NCBI GenBank assembly: GCA_045589955.1
Contig: JAZNQD010000031.1
Coordinates: 1-45,728 of the forward strand
Source of the DNA: CAJGCS01 sp045589955
Lineage (GTDB): Bacteria > Bacillota_I > Bacilli_A > ML615J-28 > CAG-313
Length of the DNA: 45,728 nucleotides
Direction: 5' to 3'
Shown here: positions 9,023 to 17,635 of the stretch, piece after piece
Position numbering within the stretch: position 1 is the first letter of the stretch
How the letters are laid out: every line of letters starts with the position of its first letter
The notes under the pieces: model-generated
The model's database searches: none
What the model saw: only the letters and a program-made list of their open reading frames with translations
What the model was told of the DNA's origin: nothing
Position numbers and translations under genes: made by a program

Positions 9023-10477
9023 TTAGTCAAATTTTTTATACATTTTAATATAAGACTTTGCAGATGCACTCCATCCAAAATCAGTCTTAATTACTTTATT
9101 AATATGGTCTAAGTGTACTTCTTTGTTTTGATAATCTTCAAGTGCTCGTTTTAAAGCAACTAACAAGTCTTGGGCATTGTCACCACTAAATGTGTAACCA
9201 TTACCTTTTTTACCTTCAAAATTATGGATACTATCTTTTAAACCACCTGTTTCTCTAACAACAGGAATAGTACCATATCTTGATGCTATCATTTGTGATA
9301 AACCACAAGGTTCTGACTTAGATGGCATCAAGAAGAAATCACATGAACCATAGATTTTTCTTGATAAATCTTGGTTATAAGAAATAATAGCTCTTACTTT
9401 GTGTGGATATTTTTCTTCCATATCTTTGAAATATCCTTCATAATAACTATCACCTGTACCAAGAATTACAAGTTGAACATTTTCTTTCATTAATTCTGTA
9501 AAGATTTGTTTGATATATTCAACGCCTTTGTGATGAACAAGACGAGTTACCATACCAATCATTGGAATGTTTTCATCAACAGTTAAAGCTAACATTTTTT
9601 GTAACTCAACTTTATTAAGGGTTTTCTTTTCAACTTCCTCTTTACTATATTTAACAAATAAAGAATCATCTTTTTGTGGGTTATAGAAGTTTTTATCAAT
9701 ACCATTTAAGATACCAATTAATTTACCTTCTTCTTTTACTCTTGCAACTTCATGTTCTAAACCATGAGCATATTCAGGAGTAAGGATTTCTTCTGCATAG
9801 CTTGGGCTAACAGTAGAAACAATGTTAGATGCTTCCATAGCACCTTTCATAATATTGATTAAACCATTATATTCAAATAAATGAGCATCATTAATTGAGA
9901 TACCAAATACATCTTCAATAATGTCGTCATCAAAAGAATATTTGCCTTGATATTCGATATTATGAATTGTAAAAACTGATTTAAGATTTTTAAATCTCTC
10001 ATCATTATAATATAAAGTTCTTAGATATACACTAGTCATACCTGCTTGCCAGTCATGAGCATGAAGGATATCAGGTATTTCATTTAAGTATATCATCACT
10101 TCAATAGCAGCTTTAGAGAAATATGCGAAACGTTCACCATCATCAAAATATCCATAGAAGTTTGTACGTTTAAAGTAGTATTCATTATCAATGAAATAAT
10201 AAGTTACACCACCTTCGACATATTTATAAATGCCACAGTATTGATTACGCCAAGAAAGCTTAACAGTTGTTTGGCCTAAATAGACAAGTTTATTGAAATA
10301 TTTAGGATTCATCTTTAATGAATATAATGGTAAGATAACACTTATTTCATATTCACCTTTAGATTGTTTAACAATTCTTTTTGGTAAAGAACCAACAACA
10401 TCCCCTAAGCCACCTGATGCAAAGAAAGGTTGACATTCAGACGCAACATAAGTTATTCTTTTAGCTTTTGTTTCCAT
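9023..10477 (-). CDS. glgA: Glycogen synthase (ADP-glucose)
   Basis: GT5-family enzyme that extends alpha-1,4-glucan from ADP-glucose. 484 aa. The N-terminal donor-site loop reads FASGGLGDVVGSL where most relatives have K-x-G-G-L, so the lysine is Ala here. The C-terminal donor site SEPCGLSQMIASRYG followed by ETGGLKDS, and the HDWQAGM and MVTRLVHHKGVE segments, are intact. It begins 16 nt after glgD in the same operon and is followed by glgP. The lysine change is an oddity rather than evidence of inactivity, because the rest of the site is conserved. Confidence 0.95.
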   Translation of the reverse strand: METKAKRITYVASECQPFFASGGLGDVVGSLPKRIVKQSKGEYEISVILPLYSLKMNPKYFNKLVYLGQTTVKLSWRNQYCGIYKYVEGGVTYYFIDNEYYFKRTNFYGYFDDGERFAYFSKAAIEVMIYLNEIPDILHAHDWQAGMTSVYLRTLYYNDERFKNLKSVFTIHNIEYQGKYSFDDDIIEDVFGISINDAHLFEYNGLINIMKGAMEASNIVSTVSPSYAEEILTPEYAHGLEHEVARVKEEGKLIGILNGIDKNFYNPQKDDSLFVKYSKEEVEKKTLNKVELQKMLALTVDENIPMIGMVTRLVHHKGVEYIKQIFTELMKENVQLVILGTGDSYYEGYFKDMEEKYPHKVRAIISYNQDLSRKIYGSCDFFLMPSKSEPCGLSQMIASRYGTIPVVRETGGLKDSIHNFEGKKGNGYTFSGDNAQDLLVALKRALEDYQNKEVHLDHINKVIKTDFGWSASAKSYIKMYKKFD

Positions 10478-10493
10478 AATTTCGATTCCTTTT

Positions 10494-11609
10494 TTAAATC
10501 ATTACATTCTTACTTACATAGTAAGGAAGTTTTTCACAACCAGATAAGTTGTTACGGTCTTTGATTGTAACGTTTTTATCTGTCACAACACAATTAAGTT
10601 TTACGTTATCACCAATGATAGTATCTTGCATGATAATTGAGTTTTCTACAACAGTATTTTTACCAACTTTAGCACCTCTAAATAAGATACTATTGATAAC
10701 TGTTCCCTCAATTTCAGTTCCATCAGCAATAAAGCTGTTTTCAACTTTAGCATTTTTGCCATATTTTGTAGGGACAGAATCTCTAACTTTTGTATAAATA
10801 CGATGATCCGGATTTCCGAATACACCTTCTCTAACTTCATCTTTTAATAGTTCCATACTATGATGATAGTAGTTTTCTAAAGTTGTAACTTTCATCCATA
10901 CACCTTTATATTCATAACCATAGATGTTTAAGCTATTAATATTATTAAACAAAATGTCTCTTTCAATACTTGTTTGACCTAAACTAATTGCATCTTCGAT
11001 TAAAGAAATTAAGTATCTGCGCCCGAAGATTAATAATTTCATTGAAACATTTTGTACAGCATCTAATGTTGAATTTAATCCCATTTTAACAACACGACCA
11101 TCTTCGTTTGTTTCAATATTCATAAAGTTAGTCATAGATTTTTGAACTTGACATTTATTATAAATTAATGTGATATCCGCATTTTTAGCAATATGAAATT
11201 CTAAAGCCTCATATAGATTAACAGTATGAATACTATCACAATCCATTAAAACAACATATTCTTCTGTCGAGCGATTTAAATACCCCATAATACTCTTTAA
11301 AGCTTCTAAATGAGTTGTATAAATAAAGTCGCTCTTATAGTTTCCAAATGGAGGAAAAATTGTAATACCCCCACTTCTTCTAGATAAGTCCCAGTCTTTA
11401 CCAGAACCTAAGTGGTCCATTAATGATTGGTAATTCTTTTGAGCAAGTACTGCAACTTTAGAGATTTCTGCATTTACTAAAGAAGATAATGCAAAGTCAA
11501 TTAAACGATATCTACCACCAAATGGAATACTAGCAGTAGTACGTTTTCTTGTTAATTCATCAATGTTTTCATTTTGAAGGTTTGCAAAAATAATACCTAA
11601 CGCTTTCAT
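10494..11609 (-). CDS. glgD: Glucose-1-phosphate adenylyltransferase subunit GlgD
   Basis: 371-aa paralogue of GlgC that in Bacillota forms a heteromer with it. The nucleotidyltransferase fold is recognisable (IPFGGRYRLIDFALS, MDCDSIHT), and the C-terminus has left-handed beta-helix hexapeptide repeats (ENSFIADGTEIEGTVINS). The catalytic GGxGxRL loop at the N-terminus is replaced by an IIFANLQNENI sequence, as in other GlgD proteins, so it is probably regulatory. Its ATG overlaps the glgC stop as TAATG, and AGGAGG lies in the end of glgC, which indicates translational coupling. Confidence 0.93.
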   Translation of the reverse strand: MKALGIIFANLQNENIDELTRKRTTASIPFGGRYRLIDFALSSLVNAEISKVAVLAQKNYQSLMDHLGSGKDWDLSRRSGGITIFPPFGNYKSDFIYTTHLEALKSIMGYLNRSTEEYVVLMDCDSIHTVNLYEALEFHIAKNADITLIYNKCQVQKSMTNFMNIETNEDGRVVKMGLNSTLDAVQNVSMKLLIFGRRYLISLIEDAISLGQTSIERDILFNNINSLNIYGYEYKGVWMKVTTLENYYHHSMELLKDEVREGVFGNPDHRIYTKVRDSVPTKYGKNAKVENSFIADGTEIEGTVINSILFRGAKVGKNTVVENSIIMQDTIIGDNVKLNCVVTDKNVTIKDRNNLSGCEKLPYYVSKNVMI

Positions 11610-12802
11610 TATCTTACGCCTCCTTGATCAATATTTGCATTTGCAGGTACGACTTCTTTGTCTTTAATAACTGATGCACGACCAACAACTGCTATGCCTT
11701 TACCAGCTTCTTTAGATTCACCGATAACAGCTTTTTTACCAATTTTTACATTTTCGTCAATAATACTGTATTCAACAACAGCCTTTTCATTAATTTGTGC
11801 ATTAGCAAAAACAACGCTATCTTTAACCACAGCGCCTTTAGCAACAGTAACACCAGAAGAAATAACACTGTTAATAACAGTACCATAGATTTTTGCTCCA
11901 CCACCAATTAAAGAATTAGTAACAACAGCTCCTTTTGCAACGTATTGAGGTGTTGCGCCAATATTACGAGAGTGGATTTTCCAATATGGGTCATAAATAT
12001 CAAAGTTAGGATTATCACCAATTAAGTCTTGGTTAGCTTCCCATAAGCTTTGGATTGTACCAACGTCTTTCCAATATCCACTAAATGGATATGCTACCAT
12101 CTTTTCGCCTTTTGCAAGCATTGTTGGAATAATGTTTTTACCAAAGTCATTGCTTGATTTAGGATCTAAAGCATCAGCTTGTAAATAGCTAAATAGTTTA
12201 TCCTTTTTGAAAATATAAATACCCATTGATGCTTTTGTACTCTTAGGTTGAGCAGGTTTTTCTTCAAATTCGTAAATAATATTATCTTCATTAGTATTCA
12301 TAATACCAAAACGACTTGCTTCTTCTAAAGTAACCTCTAATGTTGCGATAGTACAGTCAGCATCTTTTTTGATATGATAATTTAACATTTTGTTATAGTC
12401 CATTTTATAGATATGGTCACCAGACAAAATAAGGACATGTTCAGGGTCATAACTATCAATAAAACTTAAATTTTGATAAATCGCATTTGCAGTACCTTTA
12501 TACCAGTCCATACTGTCTTTTGCTTGGTATGGAGGAAGAACGTGAACACCACCATATGTTCTATCTAAATCCCAAGGTAAGCCATTACCAATATACTCAT
12601 TTAATACTAATGGTTGATATTGTGTTAATACACCAACTGTATCAATATTTGAGTTAATACAATTTGATAAAGTAAAGTCAATAATACGATACTTTGCGCC
12701 GAAAGAAACGGCTGGTTTTGCTACTTTTGTTGTAAGTGCAAGAAGTCTACTCCCTTGGCCTCCTGCAAGTAGCATTGCGACACATTTTTTACGTCTAAAC
12801 AT
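11609..12802 (-). CDS. glgC: Glucose-1-phosphate adenylyltransferase catalytic subunit
   Basis: Makes ADP-glucose from ATP and glucose 1-phosphate for glycogen synthesis. 397 aa. Visible features are the catalytic loop LLAGGQGSRL near residue 12, KPAVSFGAKYRIIDF, WYKGTANAIYQN, the LSGDHIYKMDY metal-binding region and EEKPAQPKSTKASMGIY. A C-terminal beta-helix domain follows. It starts 15 nt after the glgB stop and is coupled to glgD by a 1-nt overlap. Confidence 0.96.
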   Translation of the reverse strand: MFRRKKCVAMLLAGGQGSRLLALTTKVAKPAVSFGAKYRIIDFTLSNCINSNIDTVGVLTQYQPLVLNEYIGNGLPWDLDRTYGGVHVLPPYQAKDSMDWYKGTANAIYQNLSFIDSYDPEHVLILSGDHIYKMDYNKMLNYHIKKDADCTIATLEVTLEEASRFGIMNTNEDNIIYEFEEKPAQPKSTKASMGIYIFKKDKLFSYLQADALDPKSSNDFGKNIIPTMLAKGEKMVAYPFSGYWKDVGTIQSLWEANQDLIGDNPNFDIYDPYWKIHSRNIGATPQYVAKGAVVTNSLIGGGAKIYGTVINSVISSGVTVAKGAVVKDSVVFANAQINEKAVVEYSIIDENVKIGKKAVIGESKEAGKGIAVVGRASVIKDKEVVPANANIDQGGVR

Positions 12803-12817
12803 ATTCTTTTCTCCTAT

Positions 12818-14659
12818 CTAATTAATTTTCTTAAATATTAAAGCGCTGCGTGGCATTAAATCTAAAAAGATACTGCCATCATCAACGATAAATTTCTTCC
12901 CGATACGATAAGTGTAACCACCAAAAGCAAGGTCTTCACTATCCAAAATAAGTTCATATTCTCCATTTTTTAAACTAAAGCAATAATTGTTCCAAGTGCT
13001 TGCAGAAAAGTTAAGGATAACAACCATTGTTTCTTTATTTCTACTAATACGTTCATAGGCAAAGATATTATGATCTTTGTCATCGACTGAAATCCAGTTA
13101 AATCCAGTCCAGTCAAAATCATTTTCATGAAGGCATTTGTTATCAACATATAAATGATTTAGTTTTTTAACGTAATCTTTTAATTTACGATGTGACTCAA
13201 AGCCTAAAACACTCCAGTCAATTTCTCTATTTTCATCCCATTCTCTAAACTGACCAATTTCTCCACCCATAAATAACAACTTCTTCCCTGGGTGTGTCAT
13301 CATATAAGTGTAATATGTTTTTAGATTAGAGAATTTGTCAAAATAATCTCCGGGCATTTTATTTATCATTGAGCCTTTTAAATGCACTACTTCATCATGA
13401 CTTAATGCAAGCACATATCTTTCAGAATAAATATATGACATTTGGAAAGAAATAGAATTATGATGATAACTACGATAAATTGGATCTTTTTTGATATATT
13501 TTAAAGTATCATTCATCCATCCCATATTCCATTTCAAGTCAAATCCAAGTCCGCCATTTTCAACTTTTTCGGTAATTTTTGGATATGCGGTTGATTCTTC
13601 TGCTATTGTCAAGATTCCCGGATACATGTCATGTAAGACTTTATTAGCTTTTTCAATAAAAGCTTTTGCTTCAAGGTTAATATTACCACCTAGGTTATTC
13701 TTAGGTGAATCCTTTGGATCACGACAAAAATCTAAATATAACATTCCTGATACCGCATCAACTCTAACTCCATCAACATGGAATTTATCAAATAAGAATG
13801 ATGCACTAGAAACTAAGAAACTTTGAACTTCACATTTACCATAATCAAAAATTCTTGTTCCCCAACCTTCATGTTCCATTCTTTTGGGATTTGGATCTTC
13901 ATATACATAGTCTCCATCAAATTCAATTAACCCATGAGAGTCTTTTGTAAAATGACCTGGTACCCAGTCAACAATAACTCCAATACCGTTTAAATGACAT
14001 GTATTTACAAAATCCATAAAATCAGCCGGCGTTCCATATCTTGAAGTAATTGAATAAAATCCAGTAACTTGGTATCCCCAAGAAGGATCATAAGGATACT
14101 CAGAAATTGGCATTACTTCAATATGAGTATACCCCATATCTTTTGCGTACTCACTTACCTCATGACCAAGTTTTCGGTAGTCAAATACCTTTCCGTCTTC
14201 ATAACGACGCCATGAACCTAAATGAAGTTCGTAGATATTTATCGGTTTATCTAATGCTTGATTCTTAATACGATTTTTCATCCAAATATCATCAGTGAAA
14301 CGATAATTATTATCTAAATCAAAAATCTTTGATGCTTTGTTTGGTCGCAGTTCTGAATGGAAAGCAAAAGGATCACTTTTATAAATATATTCATCTTTTT
14401 TTGTTTTTATGATGTATTGATAACATTGGAATTCTTTAGCTTCTTTGACAAAGACTTCCCAAATACCTTGTTCTGATACCTTTGTCATTTGATTAACTAA
14501 ACTATCCCAATTATTAAATTCACCAACAACACTTACCCATTTTGCATTAGGTGCAAACACCCTAAAAGTAGTACCCTCCTTTTGATAGTGGGCACCTAGT
14601 AACTCATATGCACGATAATTTGTTCCTTGGTGAAAATAATAAATTCCTTGATTATTCAT
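12818..14659 (-). CDS. glgB: 1,4-alpha-glucan branching enzyme
   Basis: GH13 enzyme that introduces alpha-1,6 branches into glycogen. 613 aa. An N-terminal CBM48-like domain (about 15-100) precedes the barrel. The catalytic triad by motif is Asp301 (GVRVDAVSGML), Glu354 (TIAEEST) and the transition-state Asp422 (LSHDEVVH), and the DWVPGHF motif is also present. It lacks the longer N-terminal extension of some GlgB proteins. It is the first gene of the glg operon, about 26 nt downstream of the predicted transcription start. The Shine-Dalgarno is weak (AGAG), unusual in this window. It ends with TAG. Confidence 0.95.
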   Translation of the reverse strand: MNNQGIYYFHQGTNYRAYELLGAHYQKEGTTFRVFAPNAKWVSVVGEFNNWDSLVNQMTKVSEQGIWEVFVKEAKEFQCYQYIIKTKKDEYIYKSDPFAFHSELRPNKASKIFDLDNNYRFTDDIWMKNRIKNQALDKPINIYELHLGSWRRYEDGKVFDYRKLGHEVSEYAKDMGYTHIEVMPISEYPYDPSWGYQVTGFYSITSRYGTPADFMDFVNTCHLNGIGVIVDWVPGHFTKDSHGLIEFDGDYVYEDPNPKRMEHEGWGTRIFDYGKCEVQSFLVSSASFLFDKFHVDGVRVDAVSGMLYLDFCRDPKDSPKNNLGGNINLEAKAFIEKANKVLHDMYPGILTIAEESTAYPKITEKVENGGLGFDLKWNMGWMNDTLKYIKKDPIYRSYHHNSISFQMSYIYSERYVLALSHDEVVHLKGSMINKMPGDYFDKFSNLKTYYTYMMTHPGKKLLFMGGEIGQFREWDENREIDWSVLGFESHRKLKDYVKKLNHLYVDNKCLHENDFDWTGFNWISVDDKDHNIFAYERISRNKETMVVILNFSASTWNNYCFSLKNGEYELILDSEDLAFGGYTYRIGKKFIVDDGSIFLDLMPRSALIFKKIN

Positions 14660-14691
14660 ACTCTAATATCTTTCCATACTTTTTCGATTAT

Positions 14692-14720
14692 ATTATATCA
14701 TAAACATCTTTTTTAATCAA
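14692..14720 (-). promoter_or_regulatory. Promoter of the glgBCDAP-pfkA operon
   Basis: -35 TTGATT (14715-14720) and -10 TATAAT (14692-14697), with a 17-nt spacer. A second overlapping TATAAT lies at 14687-14692. Confidence 0.75.
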
Positions 14721-14744
14721 TCTCTTTGTCTTTTATTTTAAGAA

Positions 14745-14777
14745 GCAAAAATAGTAGAGCATAAAGCTCTACTATTA
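14745..14777 (-). terminator. Terminator of ruvB-queA
   Basis: Perfect 11-bp stem AATAGTAGAGC / GCTCTACTATT (14766-14776 and 14750-14760), a short TTTAT loop, then TTT on the minus strand. Confidence 0.85.
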
Positions 14778-14824
14778 TCTAAAGTTTAATTATTTTTACT
14801 TAGTGATTTTTTCCTATACATTTT

Positions 14825-15850
14825 TTAATAAATAAACATCGCATCGCCAAATGAGAAGAAACGATACTTCATTTCAACGGCTTCATTATAAGCATCCATT
14901 ATAAATTCTTTGCTTGCAAAAGCACTCACTAACATAATCAGAGTTGACTTTGGAAGATGGAAATTTGTTATCAAAGCATCAGCTGATTGAATCTTATAAG
15001 GGGGATAAATAAAGATATTTGTATCTTCTTTTACTCCTTTGAATGTACCATATTTAGAGTAAATACTTTCTAAAGTACGCAAAGATGTTGTCCCTACACA
15101 TATAATTCTACGACCCTCTGATTTAGCTAAATTAAGCCTATTTGCCACTTCATCACTCATCTGATAAAACTCACTATGCATCTTATGATCTTCAATTTTC
15201 TCAACCGATACTGGTCTAAATGTACCTAGACCAACATTTAAAGTAACAGTTAATACTTCAATTCCCTTGGCTTTAATAGCATCAAGGAGCTCATTTGTAA
15301 AGTGTAATCCTGCAGTTGGGGCAGCTGCACTTCCATATTCATTAGCATAAACAGTTTGATATCTAGACTGATTTTCTAATTTTTCACGAATATATGGAGG
15401 TAGTGGCATTGTTCCAATTTCTTCAAGTATTTCAATAAAAATACCTTCATAAATCATTTCAAATGTTCTTTCCCCATCGTCACCTACACCTACACATTTA
15501 GCTCTTAACAAACCATTTTTGAAAGAAATAATTGTTCCTTCATGAACGCGGCGAGCAGGTCTTACTAATGATTTCCATAAATTAGGACCAACTTCTTTTA
15601 AAAGTAATACTTCAATATAGGCTTTAGTATCTTCTTTTTCCCCATAGATTCTAGAAGGTAATACTTTTGTATCATTTAAAACAAGCACATCACCTTTATT
15701 TAAATGATCAATAATATTAAAGAAATGTTCGTGATTTCTTTTACCTGTACGTTTATTTAAAGTTAATAATCTTGAACTGCTACGATCTGTTAAAGGAGTT
15801 TGAGCAATTAGTTCTTCAGGTAAATTATAATCAAATTCATTTACTTTCAC
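14825..15850 (-). CDS. queA: S-adenosylmethionine:tRNA ribosyltransferase-isomerase
   Basis: Transfers ribose from SAM to preQ1-modified tRNA to give epoxyqueuosine. The 341-aa length is normal for QueA. Family signatures include FDYNLPEELIAQTPL at the N-terminus, NDTKVLPSRIYG, SAAAPTAGLHFT and VGTTSLRTLES. The start is GTG at 15850, overlapping the ruvB stop as GTGA, with AAAGGGG upstream. ruvB-queA is the common Bacillota order. QueH (42769-43404) supplies the next step of queuosine synthesis. Confidence 0.96.
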   Translation of the reverse strand: MKVNEFDYNLPEELIAQTPLTDRSSSRLLTLNKRTGKRNHEHFFNIIDHLNKGDVLVLNDTKVLPSRIYGEKEDTKAYIEVLLLKEVGPNLWKSLVRPARRVHEGTIISFKNGLLRAKCVGVGDDGERTFEMIYEGIFIEILEEIGTMPLPPYIREKLENQSRYQTVYANEYGSAAAPTAGLHFTNELLDAIKAKGIEVLTVTLNVGLGTFRPVSVEKIEDHKMHSEFYQMSDEVANRLNLAKSEGRRIICVGTTSLRTLESIYSKYGTFKGVKEDTNIFIYPPYKIQSADALITNFHLPKSTLIMLVSAFASKEFIMDAYNEAVEMKYRFFSFGDAMFIY

Positions 15851-16848
15851 ACTAATGTACCCCTTTCTTTTTTAAGATGTTCGTACGCTTTTTCGGTTGC
15901 AACACGGCCACGATGTGTTCTTAGAATAAATCCTTCTTGTAATAAGTAAGGTTCATTAACATCTTCTAACGTAACTGTTTCTTCTGATATACTTGCTGCA
16001 AGGGCTTCAAGGCCAGCTGGTCCACCTTTGAATCTTTCAATCAAGCATAAAAGATATTTACGGTCTGTAATATCTAAACCTTCTTTATCGATATCTAATT
16101 TATTTAAAGCATAATCAGTTATTTTAGGATTAATAACTTCAATATTTTCATATTGAGCAAAGTCTCTAATTCTTCTAAATAAGCGGTTGGCAATACGTGG
16201 AGTGCCACGGCTTCTTTTCGCAAGTTCCAAACATGCTTCATCGCTTACTGGATAATCAAGAATTCGGGCTGTACGTTTGATGATTCTACTAAGTTCATCT
16301 TTATCATAATATTTAAGTTGATGAACAATCCCAAAACGATCCCTCATTGGTGCAGTTAAATCTCCAAAACGAGTTGTTGCGCCAACTAAGGTAAATGGAG
16401 GAAGATCAATACGAAGAGTAGTTGCACTAGAGTCTTTTCCTAGAACAATATCAATTACATAATCTTCCATAGCTGAATAAAGCATTTCTTCAATCACCTT
16501 CGGAATACGGTGAATTTCATCAACAAATAAAATATCACCTGGTTCTAATGAAGATAAAATTGATGCTAAATCGCCTGGGCGTGATAATGCTGGTCCAGTA
16601 GTTGTTTTAATTTTGCCATGCATTTCGTTGGCAATAATATTAGCAAGAGTTGTTTTACCAAGTCCAGGAGGGCCATATAAAAGGACATGGTCTAAACTTT
16701 CCCCACGAGCAAGAGCAGTTGAAATAAAGATTTTAAGCATTTCTTTTATTTCTTCTTGACCAACATATTCATTTAGAGATTGAGGACGAAGAGTCGATTC
16801 AAACTCATCACCATTAATCATCTTTTGATCCATAATATTTTCTTTCAT
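15847..16848 (-). CDS. ruvB: Holliday junction branch migration helicase RuvB
   Basis: AAA+ motor that drives branch migration together with RuvA. Walker A GPPGLGKTT, Walker B DEIHR, GATTR sensor I and a C-terminal winged helix (LLQEGFILRTHRGR) are visible. The frame is open to 16881, but ATG 16848 (MKENIMDQKM) is chosen because AAAGGA lies 8 nt upstream and the longer version would overlap the divergent ruvA promoter. That gives 333 aa. It is the first gene of ruvB-queA. The partner ruvA is divergent, which is not the usual arrangement. Confidence 0.95.
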   Translation of the reverse strand: MKENIMDQKMINGDEFESTLRPQSLNEYVGQEEIKEMLKIFISTALARGESLDHVLLYGPPGLGKTTLANIIANEMHGKIKTTTGPALSRPGDLASILSSLEPGDILFVDEIHRIPKVIEEMLYSAMEDYVIDIVLGKDSSATTLRIDLPPFTLVGATTRFGDLTAPMRDRFGIVHQLKYYDKDELSRIIKRTARILDYPVSDEACLELAKRSRGTPRIANRLFRRIRDFAQYENIEVINPKITDYALNKLDIDKEGLDITDRKYLLCLIERFKGGPAGLEALAASISEETVTLEDVNEPYLLQEGFILRTHRGRVATEKAYEHLKKERGTLV

Positions 16849-16866
16849 AACTTTCGTCCTTTCTTT

Positions 16867-16895
16867 TTGCAATTCAAACAAATTTATGTTATAAT
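16867..16895 (+). promoter_or_regulatory. Promoter of ruvA
   Basis: TTGCAA (16867-16872), 17 nt, then TATAAT (16890-16895), 21 nt before ATG 16917. It lies in the ruvA/ruvB intergenic region. Confidence 0.75.
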
Positions 16896-16916
16896 ACCAT
16901 CAAAGAGGTATATATT

Positions 16917-17495
16917 ATGTATAGTTATATTAAAGGGCAAATTACTGAAGTAATGCCAACTCATATCACAGTTGATAACAACGGAATTGGTTACATGATT
17001 AAAGTTCCCAATCCATATTTATATGAAAATAAATTATTTCAAGACCAACTAATTGTTTACACTTATCAAAATGTTCGCGAAGATGCTATCGAACTTTATG
17101 GTTTTTCTTCAAAAGAAGAAAAGCAAATGTTTATCAGTCTAATAAGTGTTAAAGGATTAGGTCCTAAAGGAGCACTAGCTATTTTAGCTTCTTCTACTCC
17201 AAGTGAACTAGCAAATGCCATATTAGAAGGAAATGACAAATATTTTAAGAGTTTCCCTGGTGTAGGTGCAAAACTTTCTCAACAAATCATTCTTGACCTT
17301 AAAGGTAAAGTTGACTTAGATAATACTTTAGTTCAACCAAAAGATGAAAGATTAGAAAGTGTAAGTCTTGCATTAAAATCACTTGGATACAATGCAACTG
17401 AAATTAAGAATATAACAAAAAAACTTGTTATAAATAAAGAAGACACTATCAATTCACTAGTTCTTCAATCTTTAAGAATGTTGAACAAATCATAA
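16917..17495 (+). CDS. ruvA: Holliday junction DNA-binding subunit RuvA
   Basis: Binds four-way junctions and loads RuvB. 192 aa with the N-terminal OB domain (MYSYIKGQITEVMPTHITVDNNGIGY), the tandem helix-hairpin-helix region (ISVKGLGPKGALAIL and FPGVGAKLSQQIILDLKGK) and the C-terminal RuvB-contacting helical domain (LALKSLGYNATEI). AGAGG precedes ATG 16917 by 8 nt. It is a monocistronic plus-strand gene with its own promoter and terminator. Confidence 0.95.
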   Translation: MYSYIKGQITEVMPTHITVDNNGIGYMIKVPNPYLYENKLFQDQLIVYTYQNVREDAIELYGFSSKEEKQMFISLISVKGLGPKGALAILASSTPSELANAILEGNDKYFKSFPGVGAKLSQQIILDLKGKVDLDNTLVQPKDERLESVSLALKSLGYNATEIKNITKKLVINKEDTINSLVLQSLRMLNKS

Positions 17496-17530
17496 ATTAT
17501 TATACCATAATTTTATATTTTTTACAATAG

Positions 17531-17562
17531 ATAGCCACAATTAGATTGTGACTATTTTTTTA
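17531..17562 (+). terminator. Terminator of ruvA
   Basis: Stem ATAGCCACAAT / ATTGTGACTAT with one mismatch and loop TAG, followed by a run of seven Ts on the plus strand. Confidence 0.85.
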
Positions 17563-17599
17563 ATTTTGGCAATTATTTTATTATTAAATATTACATATG

Positions 17600-17631
17600 A
17601 AAAAAGTGATGTGTTAATACACATCACTTTT
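17600..17631 (-). terminator. Terminator of the two-lipoprotein operon
   Basis: Perfect stem AAAAGTGATGTG / CACATCACTTTT (17602-17613 and 17620-17631), ending in a T run on the minus strand just after the stop at 17636. Confidence 0.85.
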
Positions 17632-17635
17632 AATC

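Noticed and set aside
13491..13826. 111-codon plus-strand open frame
   Set aside because: Shadow of glgB on the opposite strand. glgB motifs are intact through this stretch.
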